NCBI RefSeq assembly: GCF_007748095.1 | Contig: NZ_CP036287.1 | Location: forward strand, 5,394,001-5,458,000 | DNA: 64,000 nucleotides | DNA from: Engelhardtia mirabilis | GTDB lineage: Bacteria > Planctomycetota > UBA1135 > GCA-002686595 | Direction: 5' to 3' | Shown here: positions 44,057 through 54,067 of the stretch, piece by piece | Layout: the number at the start of each line of letters is the position of its first letter | Numbering within the stretch: the first letter of the stretch is position 1 | Translations under genes and position numbers: made by a program | The notes under the pieces: model-generated | Told to the model about the DNA's origin: nothing | Databases searched by the model: none | The model's input: the letters and a program-made list of their open reading frames with translations, nothing else

Positions 44057-45862
44057 TCAGGCGGTGCAGGCGCCGGACTTCGTGTCCTGGTGAGGGCATC
44101 CGCGGCAGGGCCCGAGGGGGCAACCACTGCCGCCTTGGGCGGGAAGGGGCATCGCCAGCGCGTCGCCGCCGCCGGGAGGGATCGGTGAGAGTCTGGGAGC
44201 GCTTGCCGCGCGCAGCATCTCGCCCGGTCGCGGGGACCGCGGGCCCTGCGAGTTGGCGGGCGCGGAGCGTGGCGCGCTGGCGGCCCGTGCGGACGGCGAA
44301 GCAGCGGAATGCGAAACAGCGGGGTTCCCGGCCCAGGACAGGCTCGAGCTGCCGCTGGATTGGGCCGTCGCGGCCACCGCAGCCGCTCCATTCGAAGCCC
44401 CTCCCCGCGCCAGGGCCGGATCGCCCTCGAGCATCGAGCCGCGCGGCACCGCGCTGCGGTCCCCCATCAGCTCGGCCGCCCGACGCATGTCGCGCTCGTA
44501 GCGCTGCTCCCAGTCCGCACGGCGCAGACCGACCCGCTTGAGGTTGATCATGTGGCGCGCGGTGATGTTGTCGGAGGTGATGTTCCCGGCCAGGGGGCCG
44601 CAGCCCAGGCTCATCGACGGCGCCAGGCCGGTCGAGTAGCCCACCGCGCCCTGGGACGTCGGCCCGTTGGACACGATGCGGCTGGCGGGCTTCTCCACGT
44701 ACCAGGCCTCGAGCACGCGCTGGTCCGTGGCCCACACGCCGATGGTGTGACCCAGGCCGCCGTTGCGCAGGATCTCGAAGGAAACCTCGCAACCGCGCTC
44801 CCAACCGTCGACCACGTGCACCGACAGGAGCGGGCACAGGATCTCGATCGACAGGGGGTGTTCGGGGCCGACGCCACCCTGGTGCGCGAGCAGCACGGAG
44901 GTGCTGCGCGACACGCGGAAGCCGGCCATCTCGGCCACGCGCCAGGGATCCAGACCGACCAGGTCCGGGTTCATGTGCCCGCCGCGGTTGGCCAGGCGCT
45001 CGAGGGCGCGGGTCTCGTCCGGCGAGCACAGGTGCGCGCCGCGCTGGCCCAGCTCGGACAACATGCGCTCGGCGATCGGCGCGTCCAGCACCAGCGCCTG
45101 CTCCGAACAGCACAGCGTCGCGTTGTCGAAGCTCTGACTGGCGACGATCCAGTGGGCGGCCTCGGCCAGGTTCGCCGAGCGGTCCACCCAGACCGGCACG
45201 TTGCCCGGGCCCACGCCGTAGGCCGGCTTGCCCGAGCTGTAGGCCGCCTTCACCAGGCCCGCGCCACCGGTGGCCAGGATCAACTTGGTGTCCGGGTGGT
45301 GCATCAGCGCCTCGGTCGACTGGATCGTCGGACTCGAGAGGCTCTGCACCAGGTCCGGCGGCCCGCCGGCGCGCGAGACCGCCCGCCGCAGCACCTCCGC
45401 CGACTCGCCGATGCAGCGCGCCGCCCGCGGGTGGGGGCTGATCACGATCGCGTTGCGACCCTTGACCGCGATCAGCGCCTTGCCGAGGGCGGTCGAGGTC
45501 GGGTTGGTGGTCGGCACGATGCCCGCGATCACCCCGATCGGCGTCGCGACCTCGATCACGCCCGCCGCCTCGTCGCGGCGCACGATTCCGACCGTGGGCT
45601 CGGACTCGATCGAGGCCCAGATGCCCTCGGTGGCGAAGAGGTTCTTCAGGACCTTGTAGTGGGCGCGGCCGATGCCGGTCTCCTCCACCGCCAGGCGCGC
45701 CAGGTCGGCGGCCGCAGCGGCGCCGGCCTTGGCCATGGCCCGACACAGGTCGTCGATCTGGGCCTGGCTCCAATGGGCGACCGCGCGCTGCGCCTCGACG
45801 GCGCGTCGCATGCAGTCGCGCACCTCCTGGAGGGCGCGCAGGTCGGGATCGAGCCGCTCCAC
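44057..45862 (-). CDS. CoA-acylating aldehyde dehydrogenase of a microcompartment (EutE/PduP-like) with four-cysteine tail
   Basis: This is a 601-residue protein from a GTG start (V/MERLDPDLRALQEV). Residues about 1-470 are the aldehyde dehydrogenase fold of the EutE/PduP group: GVIEVATPIGVIAGIVPTTN, ILATGGAGLVKAAYSSGKPA, FDNATLCCSEQALVL with the catalytic Cys251, and SFEILRNGGLGHTIGVWA. It converts an aldehyde, NAD+ and CoA to an acyl-CoA in the lumen of the shell. Residues about 480-575 are a disordered Ala/Ser/Pro linker. The last ~21 residues (GCPLGPCRGCPHQDTKSGAC) hold Cys581, Cys586, Cys589 and Cys599 in a Cx4Cx2Cx9C pattern not normal for this family. An encapsulation-peptide-like segment (PGEMLRAASAPRL) may precede it. 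It sits between two BMC-H genes. Confidence 0.93.
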   Translation of the reverse strand: MERLDPDLRALQEVRDCMRRAVEAQRAVAHWSQAQIDDLCRAMAKAGAAAAADLARLAVEETGIGRAHYKVLKNLFATEGIWASIESEPTVGIVRRDEAAGVIEVATPIGVIAGIVPTTNPTSTALGKALIAVKGRNAIVISPHPRAARCIGESAEVLRRAVSRAGGPPDLVQSLSSPTIQSTEALMHHPDTKLILATGGAGLVKAAYSSGKPAYGVGPGNVPVWVDRSANLAEAAHWIVASQSFDNATLCCSEQALVLDAPIAERMLSELGQRGAHLCSPDETRALERLANRGGHMNPDLVGLDPWRVAEMAGFRVSRSTSVLLAHQGGVGPEHPLSIEILCPLLSVHVVDGWERGCEVSFEILRNGGLGHTIGVWATDQRVLEAWYVEKPASRIVSNGPTSQGAVGYSTGLAPSMSLGCGPLAGNITSDNITARHMINLKRVGLRRADWEQRYERDMRRAAELMGDRSAVPRGSMLEGDPALARGGASNGAAAVAATAQSSGSSSLSWAGNPAVSHSAASPSARAASAPRSAPANSQGPRSPRPGEMLRAASAPRLSPIPPGGGDALAMPLPAQGGSGCPLGPCRGCPHQDTKSGACTA

Positions 45863-45926
45863 GCTCTAGCGTCCGCAAGTCCGAGGCAAGGCGCGGCGAT
45901 CTCGCCGCGACCCGCCCCGAGGGGGA

Positions 45927-46223
<297 letters not shown>

Positions 46224-46838
46224 GGGTGCTCCTTGGGTCGTGGCTCCGCCGGGGAAGTCCTGGTCGCGCCAGGGCCGGTCGGAGGGGGGGAGCGGGACGG
46301 TAGGGCCCGATCCAGGGGCCGCGCAGTCTATCGCCTGGCAGCCGTTGGCCGCGAGTCCGCATGGGGGACCCCGGGGCCGATTCGGTCGCCCCCCAACTCG
46401 ACCCGGTCGGGGACGCCCGCGGGGGACTTGCGGGGCCGTAGCGCTGGCTCGCAGCGGCGAAGCGGCGCGTGGTCGCCTTGGATCGGGCCCCGTCGATCGA
46501 CATCGGGCACTGGAAGGCCGCGGCGTCGGAAGGAAGGGCGGGCGGTCGAGGTGCTGGCACCCGAGACTGCACCCGAGCAGGGTCGAGACGTCATCCGTCG
46601 CCAGGGCGGCGCTCGGGAGCACGGAGTGTGCCGCACCGAGAATCGGCGCGGGCGTCGACGCGAAGCGGACGATCCTGCTCCGGTCTCCGAACTTCCCGGG
46701 CGGGCGGGCGGGCCGGGAAGCGGGACACGCTCCTGAGCGCGTGGAGTCGCAATGCCTCCTCGATCGCCCCTGCGCCGCGCCGACCACGACCGGTTGGACG
46801 GGCATCGAGGCTGGCGGTGGAGCCCCCCGTCCCGACTC
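46224..46838. other. Intergenic region upstream of the microcompartment operon
   Basis: There are about 615 bp with no gene recognised on either strand. The minus-strand promoter of the shell operon should lie here. No regulator gene is adjacent, which is unusual for a metabolosome locus. Confidence 0.4.
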
Positions 46839-47654
46839 TCACCAGGGGACCGCGTCGGGATCGATGTACGAGCTGGCGCCGGGCGGCTCGCCGACGAGCG
46901 CCACGAGCTCGCGATCGAGCTGGAGCAGGATCGCGACCACGTCCGCGTCGACCCCTCGCCACGCGGCGAGACGCTCGTCGGCCTTCAGGGCGCGCGCGTT
47001 GTAGGAGCCGGCCATGCTCTCCGGCAGCGGCGCGACGCCGATGTCCCGCGTCGCGTCCACGGCGCGGCCGAGCTGGCGGGCGATCGACTCCTCGAGCGCG
47101 TCGACCTCGTCTGCGGTCAGCTCGCGGCCGACTTCCTCGCCCACCAGGTCGAGCACCTGCTGTGCAGCCGCCTGGCTCCCGGCCCGAACCAAGCGATAGC
47201 TCGGCAGCTCGGCCTGGGCGTCCGCGAGCTCCCGGATCGACCACTGCCAACGGCGGAAGTCATCCTCGGTCTGACCCGTGGCCGCGATCTCGGCGCGCAG
47301 CTCGTCGGAGATCTCGACATCGATCAGCTCCCACGGCGGCGGGGCGAAGTCCTCGGCGGCGCCAGCGGCGGGCGCATCGTGTCCCGCGTCGGCCCCACTG
47401 GGTGCACGAGCGGGGACCGCCTCGCCGTCGAGGGCCGACAGGCGAGCGCCCCTGGCCCCATCGGCGGGCACGGACACCGCCCCGCCCGACGCCGGGTCGC
47501 CTCGGCCCGTGCCCTGCTCGCTGCGTACACGGCCGCGCTCGCCGCCGACGATGACCAGGACGAGCGACACGCCCGCGGCTGCCACCAGCGCGAGGATGAC
47601 GGCGCCGCCTCGCCCACTGCGAAGGCCGCCAATCCCAAGGGTTCTGATTTTCAC
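46839..47654 (-). CDS. Hypothetical single-pass membrane or secreted protein
   Basis: This 271-residue protein starts at a GTG preceded by a strong Shine-Dalgarno (AGGAGG, 5 nt spacing). It has one hydrophobic helix near the N-terminus (GAVILALVAAAGVSLVLVIVGG, residues about 17-38), a low-complexity Ala/Gly/Pro linker (about 45-100), and a helical acidic domain (ELIDVEISDELRAEIAATGQ, TADEVDALEESIARQLGRAV, ERLAAWRGVDADVVAILLQL). The family is unknown. It lies downstream of rodA on the same strand and may belong to the elongation operon. Confidence 0.65.
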   Translation of the reverse strand: MKIRTLGIGGLRSGRGGAVILALVAAAGVSLVLVIVGGERGRVRSEQGTGRGDPASGGAVSVPADGARGARLSALDGEAVPARAPSGADAGHDAPAAGAAEDFAPPPWELIDVEISDELRAEIAATGQTEDDFRRWQWSIRELADAQAELPSYRLVRAGSQAAAQQVLDLVGEEVGRELTADEVDALEESIARQLGRAVDATRDIGVAPLPESMAGSYNARALKADERLAAWRGVDADVVAILLQLDRELVALVGEPPGASSYIDPDAVPW

Positions 47655-47746
47655 TCCCGCCTCCTCTTCGCCCCCGAACCTAGCGCCTGCGGCCGATGAC
47701 GGGGGTCAGTTCCGGAAGCGTTTTTCGGACGCGGCGACGCCGTCCG

Positions 47747-48946
47747 TCAGGCGCGGAATGCGTCTTCGTCCAACGACGGTTCCTCCTGCGCCGCGAGACC
47801 GAGGGCCAGGCCCAGGGCCAGGAAGGTCGTCAGCAGCGACGAGCCCCCGGTGGACAACAGGGGCAGGGTCAACCCCGTCATGGGCACCAGGCCCAGGTTG
47901 ACGCCCACGTTGACGAAGAAGTGCGCCGCGAAGTAGAGCCCGACGCCGGCCACCACGAAGCGCGTGAAGCGCTCGCGGATACCCGCCGCCGTGCGCAGCA
48001 GGCCCGCGATCAGCGCCGCGTAGCAGGCCAGGAACAAGGTCGTGCGCGCGAAGCCCAGCTCCTCCGCCACGACGCAGAAGATCGAGTCGCTCTCGCGCTC
48101 GGGCAGGTGGCCGGCGCGGCTCGAGACGCCCTCGCCGAGGCCCGTGCCCTCGAGCCCGCCGTTCCCGATCGAGACCCGCGCGTGGTAGACGTGGAAGGCC
48201 GGTCCGTTGCGGCCCTCTACCAGTGCCCCCGAGTCGAAGGACGCAGCCCAGGTCTCGATGCGCCGCAGCTGGTAGTCCTGGACCCACTCGAACTTCCAGG
48301 CCGACAGGCCCACCAGCACGACGATCCCCACCGTCACGCTGATCAGGCGCCCGCTGCCGCCCGCCAGGTAGAGCATGCCCAGGGTCACGGGCACGATCGT
48401 CATCGCCGTGCCGAGATCGGGTTGGGCCGCGACGAGCACCATCGGCAACAGGGCCAGGGCCGCCGGCTTGACCCAATCGCGCAGCCGCGCCAGGCGGTTT
48501 CGGTGCAGGACCCGCGCCAGGACCACGATCAAGGCCAGCTTGGCCAGCTCGGAGGGCTGCAGGTCGAAGCCGATCGGGGTCGGGATCCAGCGCCGCGCGT
48601 TGTTGCGTTCCTCGCCGACGAGGGGCACCAGCAGCAACATCACGATCGCGACCGCATACAGGGTCCAAGCGTGCTTGCGCAGGAAGCGCGGTCGCACCAG
48701 CGCGCCCAGGACCAGCATCGGCAGGGCCACTACGACTTTCTTCACGTGGCTGTCGAAGCTCACCTCGTCGCGCTGGAACAGCTCGTCGACGCTCGCCATC
48801 GAGTGGATGAAGGTCAGGCCGACGGCGAACAGGCCCAGGGCTAGCAGCAGCAACCCGAATGGGAAGTGGTTCAGGCGCAGCCCGTGCAAGAGGCCCCGCG
48901 GCACCGCGCGGCGCGCGGACCAGTCCCTGCGGGCGGCGTTCCTCAT
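47747..48946 (-). CDS. rodA: Rod-shape-determining SEDS glycosyltransferase RodA
   Basis: This 399-residue SEDS-family protein has about ten transmembrane helices. SEDS proteins polymerise peptidoglycan glycan strands from lipid II. Key blocks are RRWIPTPIGFDLQPSELAKL (SEDS hallmark), ILVAAQPDLGTAMTIVPVT-like (VLVAAQPDLGTAMTIVPVTL), HLPERESDSIFCVVAEELGF with the conserved Glu/Asp region, and LTLPLLSTGGSSLLTTFLAL. The chosen ATG overlaps the PBP2 stop (ATGA), so it is translationally coupled. Its pairing with PBP2 and mreBCD identifies it as RodA rather than FtsW. Confidence 0.93.
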   Translation of the reverse strand: MRNAARRDWSARRAVPRGLLHGLRLNHFPFGLLLLALGLFAVGLTFIHSMASVDELFQRDEVSFDSHVKKVVVALPMLVLGALVRPRFLRKHAWTLYAVAIVMLLLVPLVGEERNNARRWIPTPIGFDLQPSELAKLALIVVLARVLHRNRLARLRDWVKPAALALLPMVLVAAQPDLGTAMTIVPVTLGMLYLAGGSGRLISVTVGIVVLVGLSAWKFEWVQDYQLRRIETWAASFDSGALVEGRNGPAFHVYHARVSIGNGGLEGTGLGEGVSSRAGHLPERESDSIFCVVAEELGFARTTLFLACYAALIAGLLRTAAGIRERFTRFVVAGVGLYFAAHFFVNVGVNLGLVPMTGLTLPLLSTGGSSLLTTFLALGLALGLAAQEEPSLDEDAFRA

Positions 48947-51900
48947 CGGTTCACCTGCGCCGGGAAGCCCTCGGCCTCCATCCACTCACGCAGCTCGGGC
49001 CGCTGGAGGATCTGGCGCGCCACGTAGATCGCGCCGTGGCTCGAGGTGCTGGTGGTGCCGTTCAGGAACACCACGAAGACGAGTTGCGGATCCTCGGCCG
49101 GCAGCCAGCCGGCGACCCAGGTGTGCTTGTAGCTGACGTCGGCGCCCTCGACGTTCTTGCGACTCTGCAGGTCGGCGCTGCCGGTCTTGGCCGCCACCGT
49201 CCAACCCAGGACCTCGTGCCGCAGGGTCTTGTAGGCGGATCCACCGGCATCGTTGGTGACCAGCTCCATCATGGCGCGCACCTTGTCGAAGGACGCCTCG
49301 CCGTAGGGCAACTCACGTACCGGACCGCGCGACACGGCCTCATCGCCGACGCGCTGGATCAGTTGCATCGAGGGCAGGACCCCCGTGGCCAGGCCCGCGA
49401 CGGCGCGGGCGACCTGCACGGGCGTCACGTCGACCACCGACAGGCCATTGCAGGCCCGGCGCAGCTCGCGCCGCAGGCCCGCGCTCGAGGTCGCCGACCA
49501 TTGAAAGTCCTCGGGCACGTCCTCCGCGAGTCCCGGTGAGCTGCCTTCGAAGCGCACGCCCGTGGGTTGCCCGAAGCCGAAGTCCGCGCCGACCTGCTCG
49601 ACCTGCGCGGTCGTCAGCTCGTCGGCCAGGCGCGCGAAGTAGCTGTTGCAGGAGACCGCGATCGCGCCGGCCATGTCGAGCACACCATGCCCCCAGCGCG
49701 AGTGGCAGCGCACGCCGCCCCAGCCCGCGTGGCTGACCTCTTCGTCGGGCGCGCAGTCGTGCACGAAGTGCTCGTCGATGCCGCTCTGCTCGAGTCGATC
49801 GAGGACATAGACCGCCACGAATGGCTTGAACACCGAGCCGATCGGCTGGAATCCCGGCATCCGCAGTGCCCGGTCCATGACCACCGCACGCTGGCCCTCG
49901 GCGTCCGGCCCGACCAGCTCCTGCCGCGACGGTGCCGAGGCCGTGGCCAGGAGGTCGCCGTTCGGCCGGGCCAGCACGATCGCCCCCACCGGCTGGTCGA
50001 ACCAACCCAGGTCGGCCAGCTCGTCAGGCGGATCGTCGGGCAGGTCGGGGAAGTCGATCACCGACTGGGCGGCGCGCTGCAGGTCGTCGTCGATGGTCAG
50101 CCAGACGTCGTGGCCGTCGACCACGTCGGTCAGGAAGATCGACTCAGCGCCGCGACCGAAGACGTCCTCGAGCCCCAAGCGCTCGCGGTAGCCGTTGTGC
50201 CCGGCCAGCCAGGGGTCGGTCATGGCCTCGACACCGCTGACGCCGCGGGCCTCGTCGTGCATCAAGAGCTCGCGCATCAGCGTCTGCAGACGACCCTGCT
50301 GCTCGTCGGTGCGACTTCCGAGACGCCGCAGCTCCTGCAACTCGAAGTAGGCCGCGCGCTGGGCCTGGGCCGCCTGGGGGTCCATGGCGCTCACGTCGCC
50401 CAGCAGGTGCTCCGCGGGTACCGCATCCTCGCCCTCGAGCACCACACGGCGCCGCTCGCGCTCGGGCCGCGCGATCAGGCCCGGGTAGCTCGCGGGATCC
50501 CGCGTCAGCAGGTACACGACCTCGTACTCGGGCTGGCGGTGCAGCAGCGCCCGGCGGGTGCCGTAGTCGCGCAGCACGTTGCGCGCCCGTTCGCCGATGC
50601 GATCGAGCCCCTCCTCGGAGGGCGCCAGGCGCCCGTCGCCGTCCGGGTCGAGCTCGACCAGGGCGTCGAAGACCTCACCCAGGCGGGCCTGTAGGTGGGC
50701 TTCGAGGGAGTCGAGCAGGGCGCGGGCCAGCAGCAACACGCGCTCGCGATCGCGGCCGCGGAAGCTCGGCGCCACCCGCGCCCACAGGGCGCCCAGGTCC
50801 CCGTCGGCGATCCCTGAGAAGGCCCGCGGATCGTCGATCGTGAGCTGCGAGAGGAGCGCGGCGCGGCGCGGGTGATCGGTCAGCTCGTCCAACAGGGACC
50901 AGGGCGCCGCGCGCCCGCGCAGCTCGCCCAGGAAGCGCGGCGCGCGGGGTGCGAAGGCCACGCCCTCCGGCGGGCGCCAGCCCCGCGGCACGTCCAGGTC
51001 GAAGCACCACGGCACGTCGGACAGCACCTCCGGTCGATCGAATGCGCGCCAGTTGCGGGGCGCGCCGTCCAGGGCGTCGGCCAGGGCCTGGGGCTCGCCG
51101 TAGACCGCGGCGAGCAGGGAGAGGGCGCGGTCGGCGCTGGGCGCGGGGTCCTCGACGAGACGCAGCTCCGCCAACAGGCGCGGCAGGGCGTAGCCGTCGC
51201 GCCAGCCTTCGAGCCACATGGCGCGCTCGGACCGGTACCACTGCTCGATGCGACCCTGCCGCCAGCCGAGTTCGCGGGCCAGCCAGTCCAAGTCCAAGCG
51301 CGCGGCCAGGTGCGGTTCCAGGCGCCCGATCTCGAAGCCCACCACGTCGCGGAACAGCACCGCCGCCGCCGAGGACTCGACCTGGCGCCGCCACTCCTCG
51401 AGCTGGGCCAAGATCGCGTCCAGGGGTTCGGCGCCAGCGTCCAGATCGATCGTCCCGGTGCCGTTGCCGCTGGCGCGCAGGCGCTCGGCGAGCAGCTCGA
51501 GGCTGTCCAGCGACCGACGCCAGCGCACCCGCTGCTCGTCCAGCAACACCTCAGGCGCCACGCCGCGCAGGCCCGCCACCAGCTCCAGGTAGCTCTGGTC
51601 GATCTCGGGCTTGCGCTCGAGCTTGACCAACGCGCGCCGCTCGACCGAGTCGGGCTCGAGCAGGCTGCGCGCGTAGAAGCGTAGGTCGCTGGCCCGTCCG
51701 GGGCGACGGTCGACCCAGGGCTGATCCACGCCGTCGATCACGAAGCCGCCCACCCGCAGGCCCGCCCCGCGGGCGAAGCGGTGCAGGTCGCCGGGCGACA
51801 GTCGCACCAGCTCGGTCGCCCACGCGTCGAGGGTCGCCGCCGCTTCGGGCAGGGACACCGCGCGCTGTTCGATCGCCGAGCGCGCGTGGGCCACGAGCCC

Positions 51901-52158
51901 GACTGGGTGGGCCCGGCGGAAGTCCCGGTAGCGCAGCTCCAGGTGGTAGATGGCCTGGTCCTCGACCAGCACGCGACCGTTGGTGTCGCGGATCGATCCG
52001 CGCTCGTAGAGCAGCACCTCGCCGCTGCGCTCGAGCTTGGCGGCCTCCTCGGCCCAGACCTGGTGCTCGCCCAGTTGGACCTGGCCCAAGCGCACGACCA
52101 GGACCACCCAGCCGAGCAGCAGGAGCACGATCAGCGGGCGGGTTCGGCGAAACCCCAC
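48943..52158 (-). CDS. mrdA: Penicillin-binding protein 2, greatly enlarged
   Basis: This is a 1071-residue transpeptidase; characterised PBP2 proteins are about 600-650 residues. The GTG start (VGFRRTRPLIVLLLLGWVVL) gives an N-terminal anchor helix and overlaps mreD by 28 nt. The family N-terminal RGSIRDTNGRVLV is present. Residues about 130-600 are an added helical region with an EF-hand-like loop, DPDGDGRLAPSEE (about 504-516). The transpeptidase domain carries the SVFK catalytic motif (Ser775), SCN (Ser836) and KTG (Lys991). PBP2 crosslinks the lateral wall together with RodA, whose gene overlaps downstream. The insertion may bind calcium or an envelope partner; this is inference. Confidence 0.92.
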   Translation of the reverse strand: MGFRRTRPLIVLLLLGWVVLVVRLGQVQLGEHQVWAEEAAKLERSGEVLLYERGSIRDTNGRVLVEDQAIYHLELRYRDFRRAHPVGLVAHARSAIEQRAVSLPEAAATLDAWATELVRLSPGDLHRFARGAGLRVGGFVIDGVDQPWVDRRPGRASDLRFYARSLLEPDSVERRALVKLERKPEIDQSYLELVAGLRGVAPEVLLDEQRVRWRRSLDSLELLAERLRASGNGTGTIDLDAGAEPLDAILAQLEEWRRQVESSAAAVLFRDVVGFEIGRLEPHLAARLDLDWLARELGWRQGRIEQWYRSERAMWLEGWRDGYALPRLLAELRLVEDPAPSADRALSLLAAVYGEPQALADALDGAPRNWRAFDRPEVLSDVPWCFDLDVPRGWRPPEGVAFAPRAPRFLGELRGRAAPWSLLDELTDHPRRAALLSQLTIDDPRAFSGIADGDLGALWARVAPSFRGRDRERVLLLARALLDSLEAHLQARLGEVFDALVELDPDGDGRLAPSEEGLDRIGERARNVLRDYGTRRALLHRQPEYEVVYLLTRDPASYPGLIARPERERRRVVLEGEDAVPAEHLLGDVSAMDPQAAQAQRAAYFELQELRRLGSRTDEQQGRLQTLMRELLMHDEARGVSGVEAMTDPWLAGHNGYRERLGLEDVFGRGAESIFLTDVVDGHDVWLTIDDDLQRAAQSVIDFPDLPDDPPDELADLGWFDQPVGAIVLARPNGDLLATASAPSRQELVGPDAEGQRAVVMDRALRMPGFQPIGSVFKPFVAVYVLDRLEQSGIDEHFVHDCAPDEEVSHAGWGGVRCHSRWGHGVLDMAGAIAVSCNSYFARLADELTTAQVEQVGADFGFGQPTGVRFEGSSPGLAEDVPEDFQWSATSSAGLRRELRRACNGLSVVDVTPVQVARAVAGLATGVLPSMQLIQRVGDEAVSRGPVRELPYGEASFDKVRAMMELVTNDAGGSAYKTLRHEVLGWTVAAKTGSADLQSRKNVEGADVSYKHTWVAGWLPAEDPQLVFVVFLNGTTSTSSHGAIYVARQILQRPELREWMEAEGFPAQVNR

Positions 52159-52676
52159 GGGCGCTCCTTCCTCCACAGGGGGCCGAGGCCCGGCAGACGC
52201 CGCAGCCAGCCACCGAAGACGAACGACAGCAGCGCGGTCGAGAAGGCCGCGCGCCAGGCCCACTCGCCCAGTGGCTGCGACCAGCCCACCGGGGTGTCGG
52301 CGCGGACCAGGTCGACCAGGGCCAGCCAACCGACCACCGCCAGGGCGCCGAGCCCCGAGAGGAAGCCGCGCAACACCGTCCCGTCGGTGTTGACCGAGGC
52401 CCGCAGGCTCGACACGACCACGACCAGGGCCAGGTAGGCGGCCAGCACCGCCACGACCGGATCGCCGCTCAGGCCCGCGCGGGTCAGGGCCAGCAGCACC
52501 GCGCCCGCGCGCGCGCGCTCGGGGGTCATGCGGCTGGCGAGGCCGACGAGCAGCACGACGCCCACGTCGGGCGTCCATGAGGCGAACAGGTCCGAGCGCG
52601 CGAGCACGCCCTGGGCCGCGAAGGCCCAGGCGCTCCACAGGAGCAGACACGCCCAGCCCACGAGGCCGCCGCTCAC
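52131..52676 (-). CDS. mreD: Rod-shape-determining protein MreD
   Basis: This 181-residue polytopic membrane protein has about five or six helices (LLLWSAWAFAAQGVLA, VVLLVGLASRM, VVAVLAAYLALVVVVS, GFLSGLGALAVVGWLALVD, FSTALLSFVFGGWL). MreD sequences are poorly conserved; the assignment rests on size, topology and position between mreC and PBP2. Its ATG overlaps the mreC stop by 4 nt, and its 3' end overlaps the PBP2 start. Confidence 0.8.
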   Translation of the reverse strand: MSGGLVGWACLLLWSAWAFAAQGVLARSDLFASWTPDVGVVLLVGLASRMTPERARAGAVLLALTRAGLSGDPVVAVLAAYLALVVVVSSLRASVNTDGTVLRGFLSGLGALAVVGWLALVDLVRADTPVGWSQPLGEWAWRAAFSTALLSFVFGGWLRRLPGLGPLWRKERPWGFAEPAR

Positions 52677-54067
52677 GGGCTGCTCCTGGTCGTGGCGGTG
52701 CCGCTGTCGATGCGAACCCAGAGGCGTCCGAGCTCGTCCACCCGCGAGGCGGCGTCGGAGAGGCGCACGGTGTGTCCCTCGCCTTCGCTGGAGTAGCTGG
52801 GCATGTCGGCGATGCCGATCAGCAGCCCGGCGGGCAGGCCGGCCTCGCCCGAACCGGTGAACAGGCGCATGCGCCGCGGCGGGGGCGTCGGGCCGTCGCC
52901 GACGCGGGGCAGGGTCACGTCGCGCCAGTGGTAGACCAGTGCCCCGTCCGAGGCGGGGCCCAGGGCCACCAAGCGGCCGAGCACACGCGGCGTGCTGTCG
53001 CCCTGCACCGGTCGGCCGACAGCCGTCAGGGCCAGGCCCGGATCGTCGAGCAACGCAACCTCGCAGCCGAGCTCGCCGACGGTGGCCACGCGGCCGACCA
53101 GCCGCGCGCCGGCTACGACCGCGGCGCCCGCGCGCACGCCGTGCACGCGGCCTCGATCGAGCTGCACGGTGGAGCGCCAGGGTGATGGATCACCCGCGGT
53201 CAGCGCGCGCGCGCGCACCCAACGCCCCTCCTCGAGCGGATGCAGGGGCGGCGCGGGGTCGAGCTGACCCCGTCGCGGATGGGTCAGGACGACCACCTGG
53301 AACAACCCGTGCAAGTAGTCGAGCACTGGCCGCACGCGCCAGTCGTCGTCGCTCGAGCCGAGCTCGAGGGTGCCCAGCTCGAAACCCGCGGCCAGGGCCG
53401 AGTGGGGGTCCAGCTCCGGCAGCAGCTCCCCCACCACGACGGAGCGTCCGGCGATGGGCCTGCCCGAGGGGTTGTGGGCGGCGAGCCACGTCGCGGGTTC
53501 GCCGCTGCGACGGCTCTGGACGGCCAGACCACCCACCACCAGGTGCACGGTCGACTCCCTCGCACCGGAGTCGAGGGTCGCACCCACGAAGAAGCTGCGA
53601 TCGGTGACCAGGTCCACGGTCACGCGGCCGCGCGCGCGATCGACCTGGACCACGCGGCCCACGTAGGCATCGCGCGCCACCACCGGTTGGCCGACCTCGA
53701 GGCCCTCGAAGGTCCAGGGCCGGATCACGATCCGGTCACGCCCGCGCTCGCTGCGTGAGACGACCTCCGCGCGCACCAAGCGGCGACCCTCGAGCAGGTC
53801 CGCGCGCGTCGGCAGAACCGAGTCGTGCAGGGCCAGGAGCGCCGAGCGACTCGAGGCCTCCTCGATCAGCTCGCGACGCACGTCGCCCTGCGCCCGCGCC
53901 GGGCGGCCGCCCACCAACCGCAGGGGCCAGGTCAGCTCGGCCACGAAGCGCAGGGGCGTCAAGAGCCGCTCGATCCCGGCTTCCAAGGGCGCCACCGGCC
54001 GCAGGGACAGGACCACCAGTGCGATCCAAACCAGCAACATGGCTCCGCGACTACGGGCCAGGCTCAC
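52673..54067 (-). CDS. mreC: Rod-shape-determining protein MreC
   Basis: This is a 464-residue protein from a GTG preceded by GGGAGG. The N-terminal helix MLLVWIALVVLSLRPVAPLE anchors it in the inner membrane. A periplasmic coiled-coil and MreC beta-domain follow (RLVRAEVVSRSERGRDRIVI, QVDRARGRVTVDLVTDRSFF, VHGVRAGAAVVAGARLVGRV, GELGCEVALLDDPGLALTAV). It is longer than the usual ~300 residues because of inserted loops and a C-terminal extension. MreC links MreB to PBP2 and RodA in the elongasome. It is translationally coupled to mreD. Confidence 0.87.
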   Translation of the reverse strand: MSLARSRGAMLLVWIALVVLSLRPVAPLEAGIERLLTPLRFVAELTWPLRLVGGRPARAQGDVRRELIEEASSRSALLALHDSVLPTRADLLEGRRLVRAEVVSRSERGRDRIVIRPWTFEGLEVGQPVVARDAYVGRVVQVDRARGRVTVDLVTDRSFFVGATLDSGARESTVHLVVGGLAVQSRRSGEPATWLAAHNPSGRPIAGRSVVVGELLPELDPHSALAAGFELGTLELGSSDDDWRVRPVLDYLHGLFQVVVLTHPRRGQLDPAPPLHPLEEGRWVRARALTAGDPSPWRSTVQLDRGRVHGVRAGAAVVAGARLVGRVATVGELGCEVALLDDPGLALTAVGRPVQGDSTPRVLGRLVALGPASDGALVYHWRDVTLPRVGDGPTPPPRRMRLFTGSGEAGLPAGLLIGIADMPSYSSEGEGHTVRLSDAASRVDELGRLWVRIDSGTATTRSSP

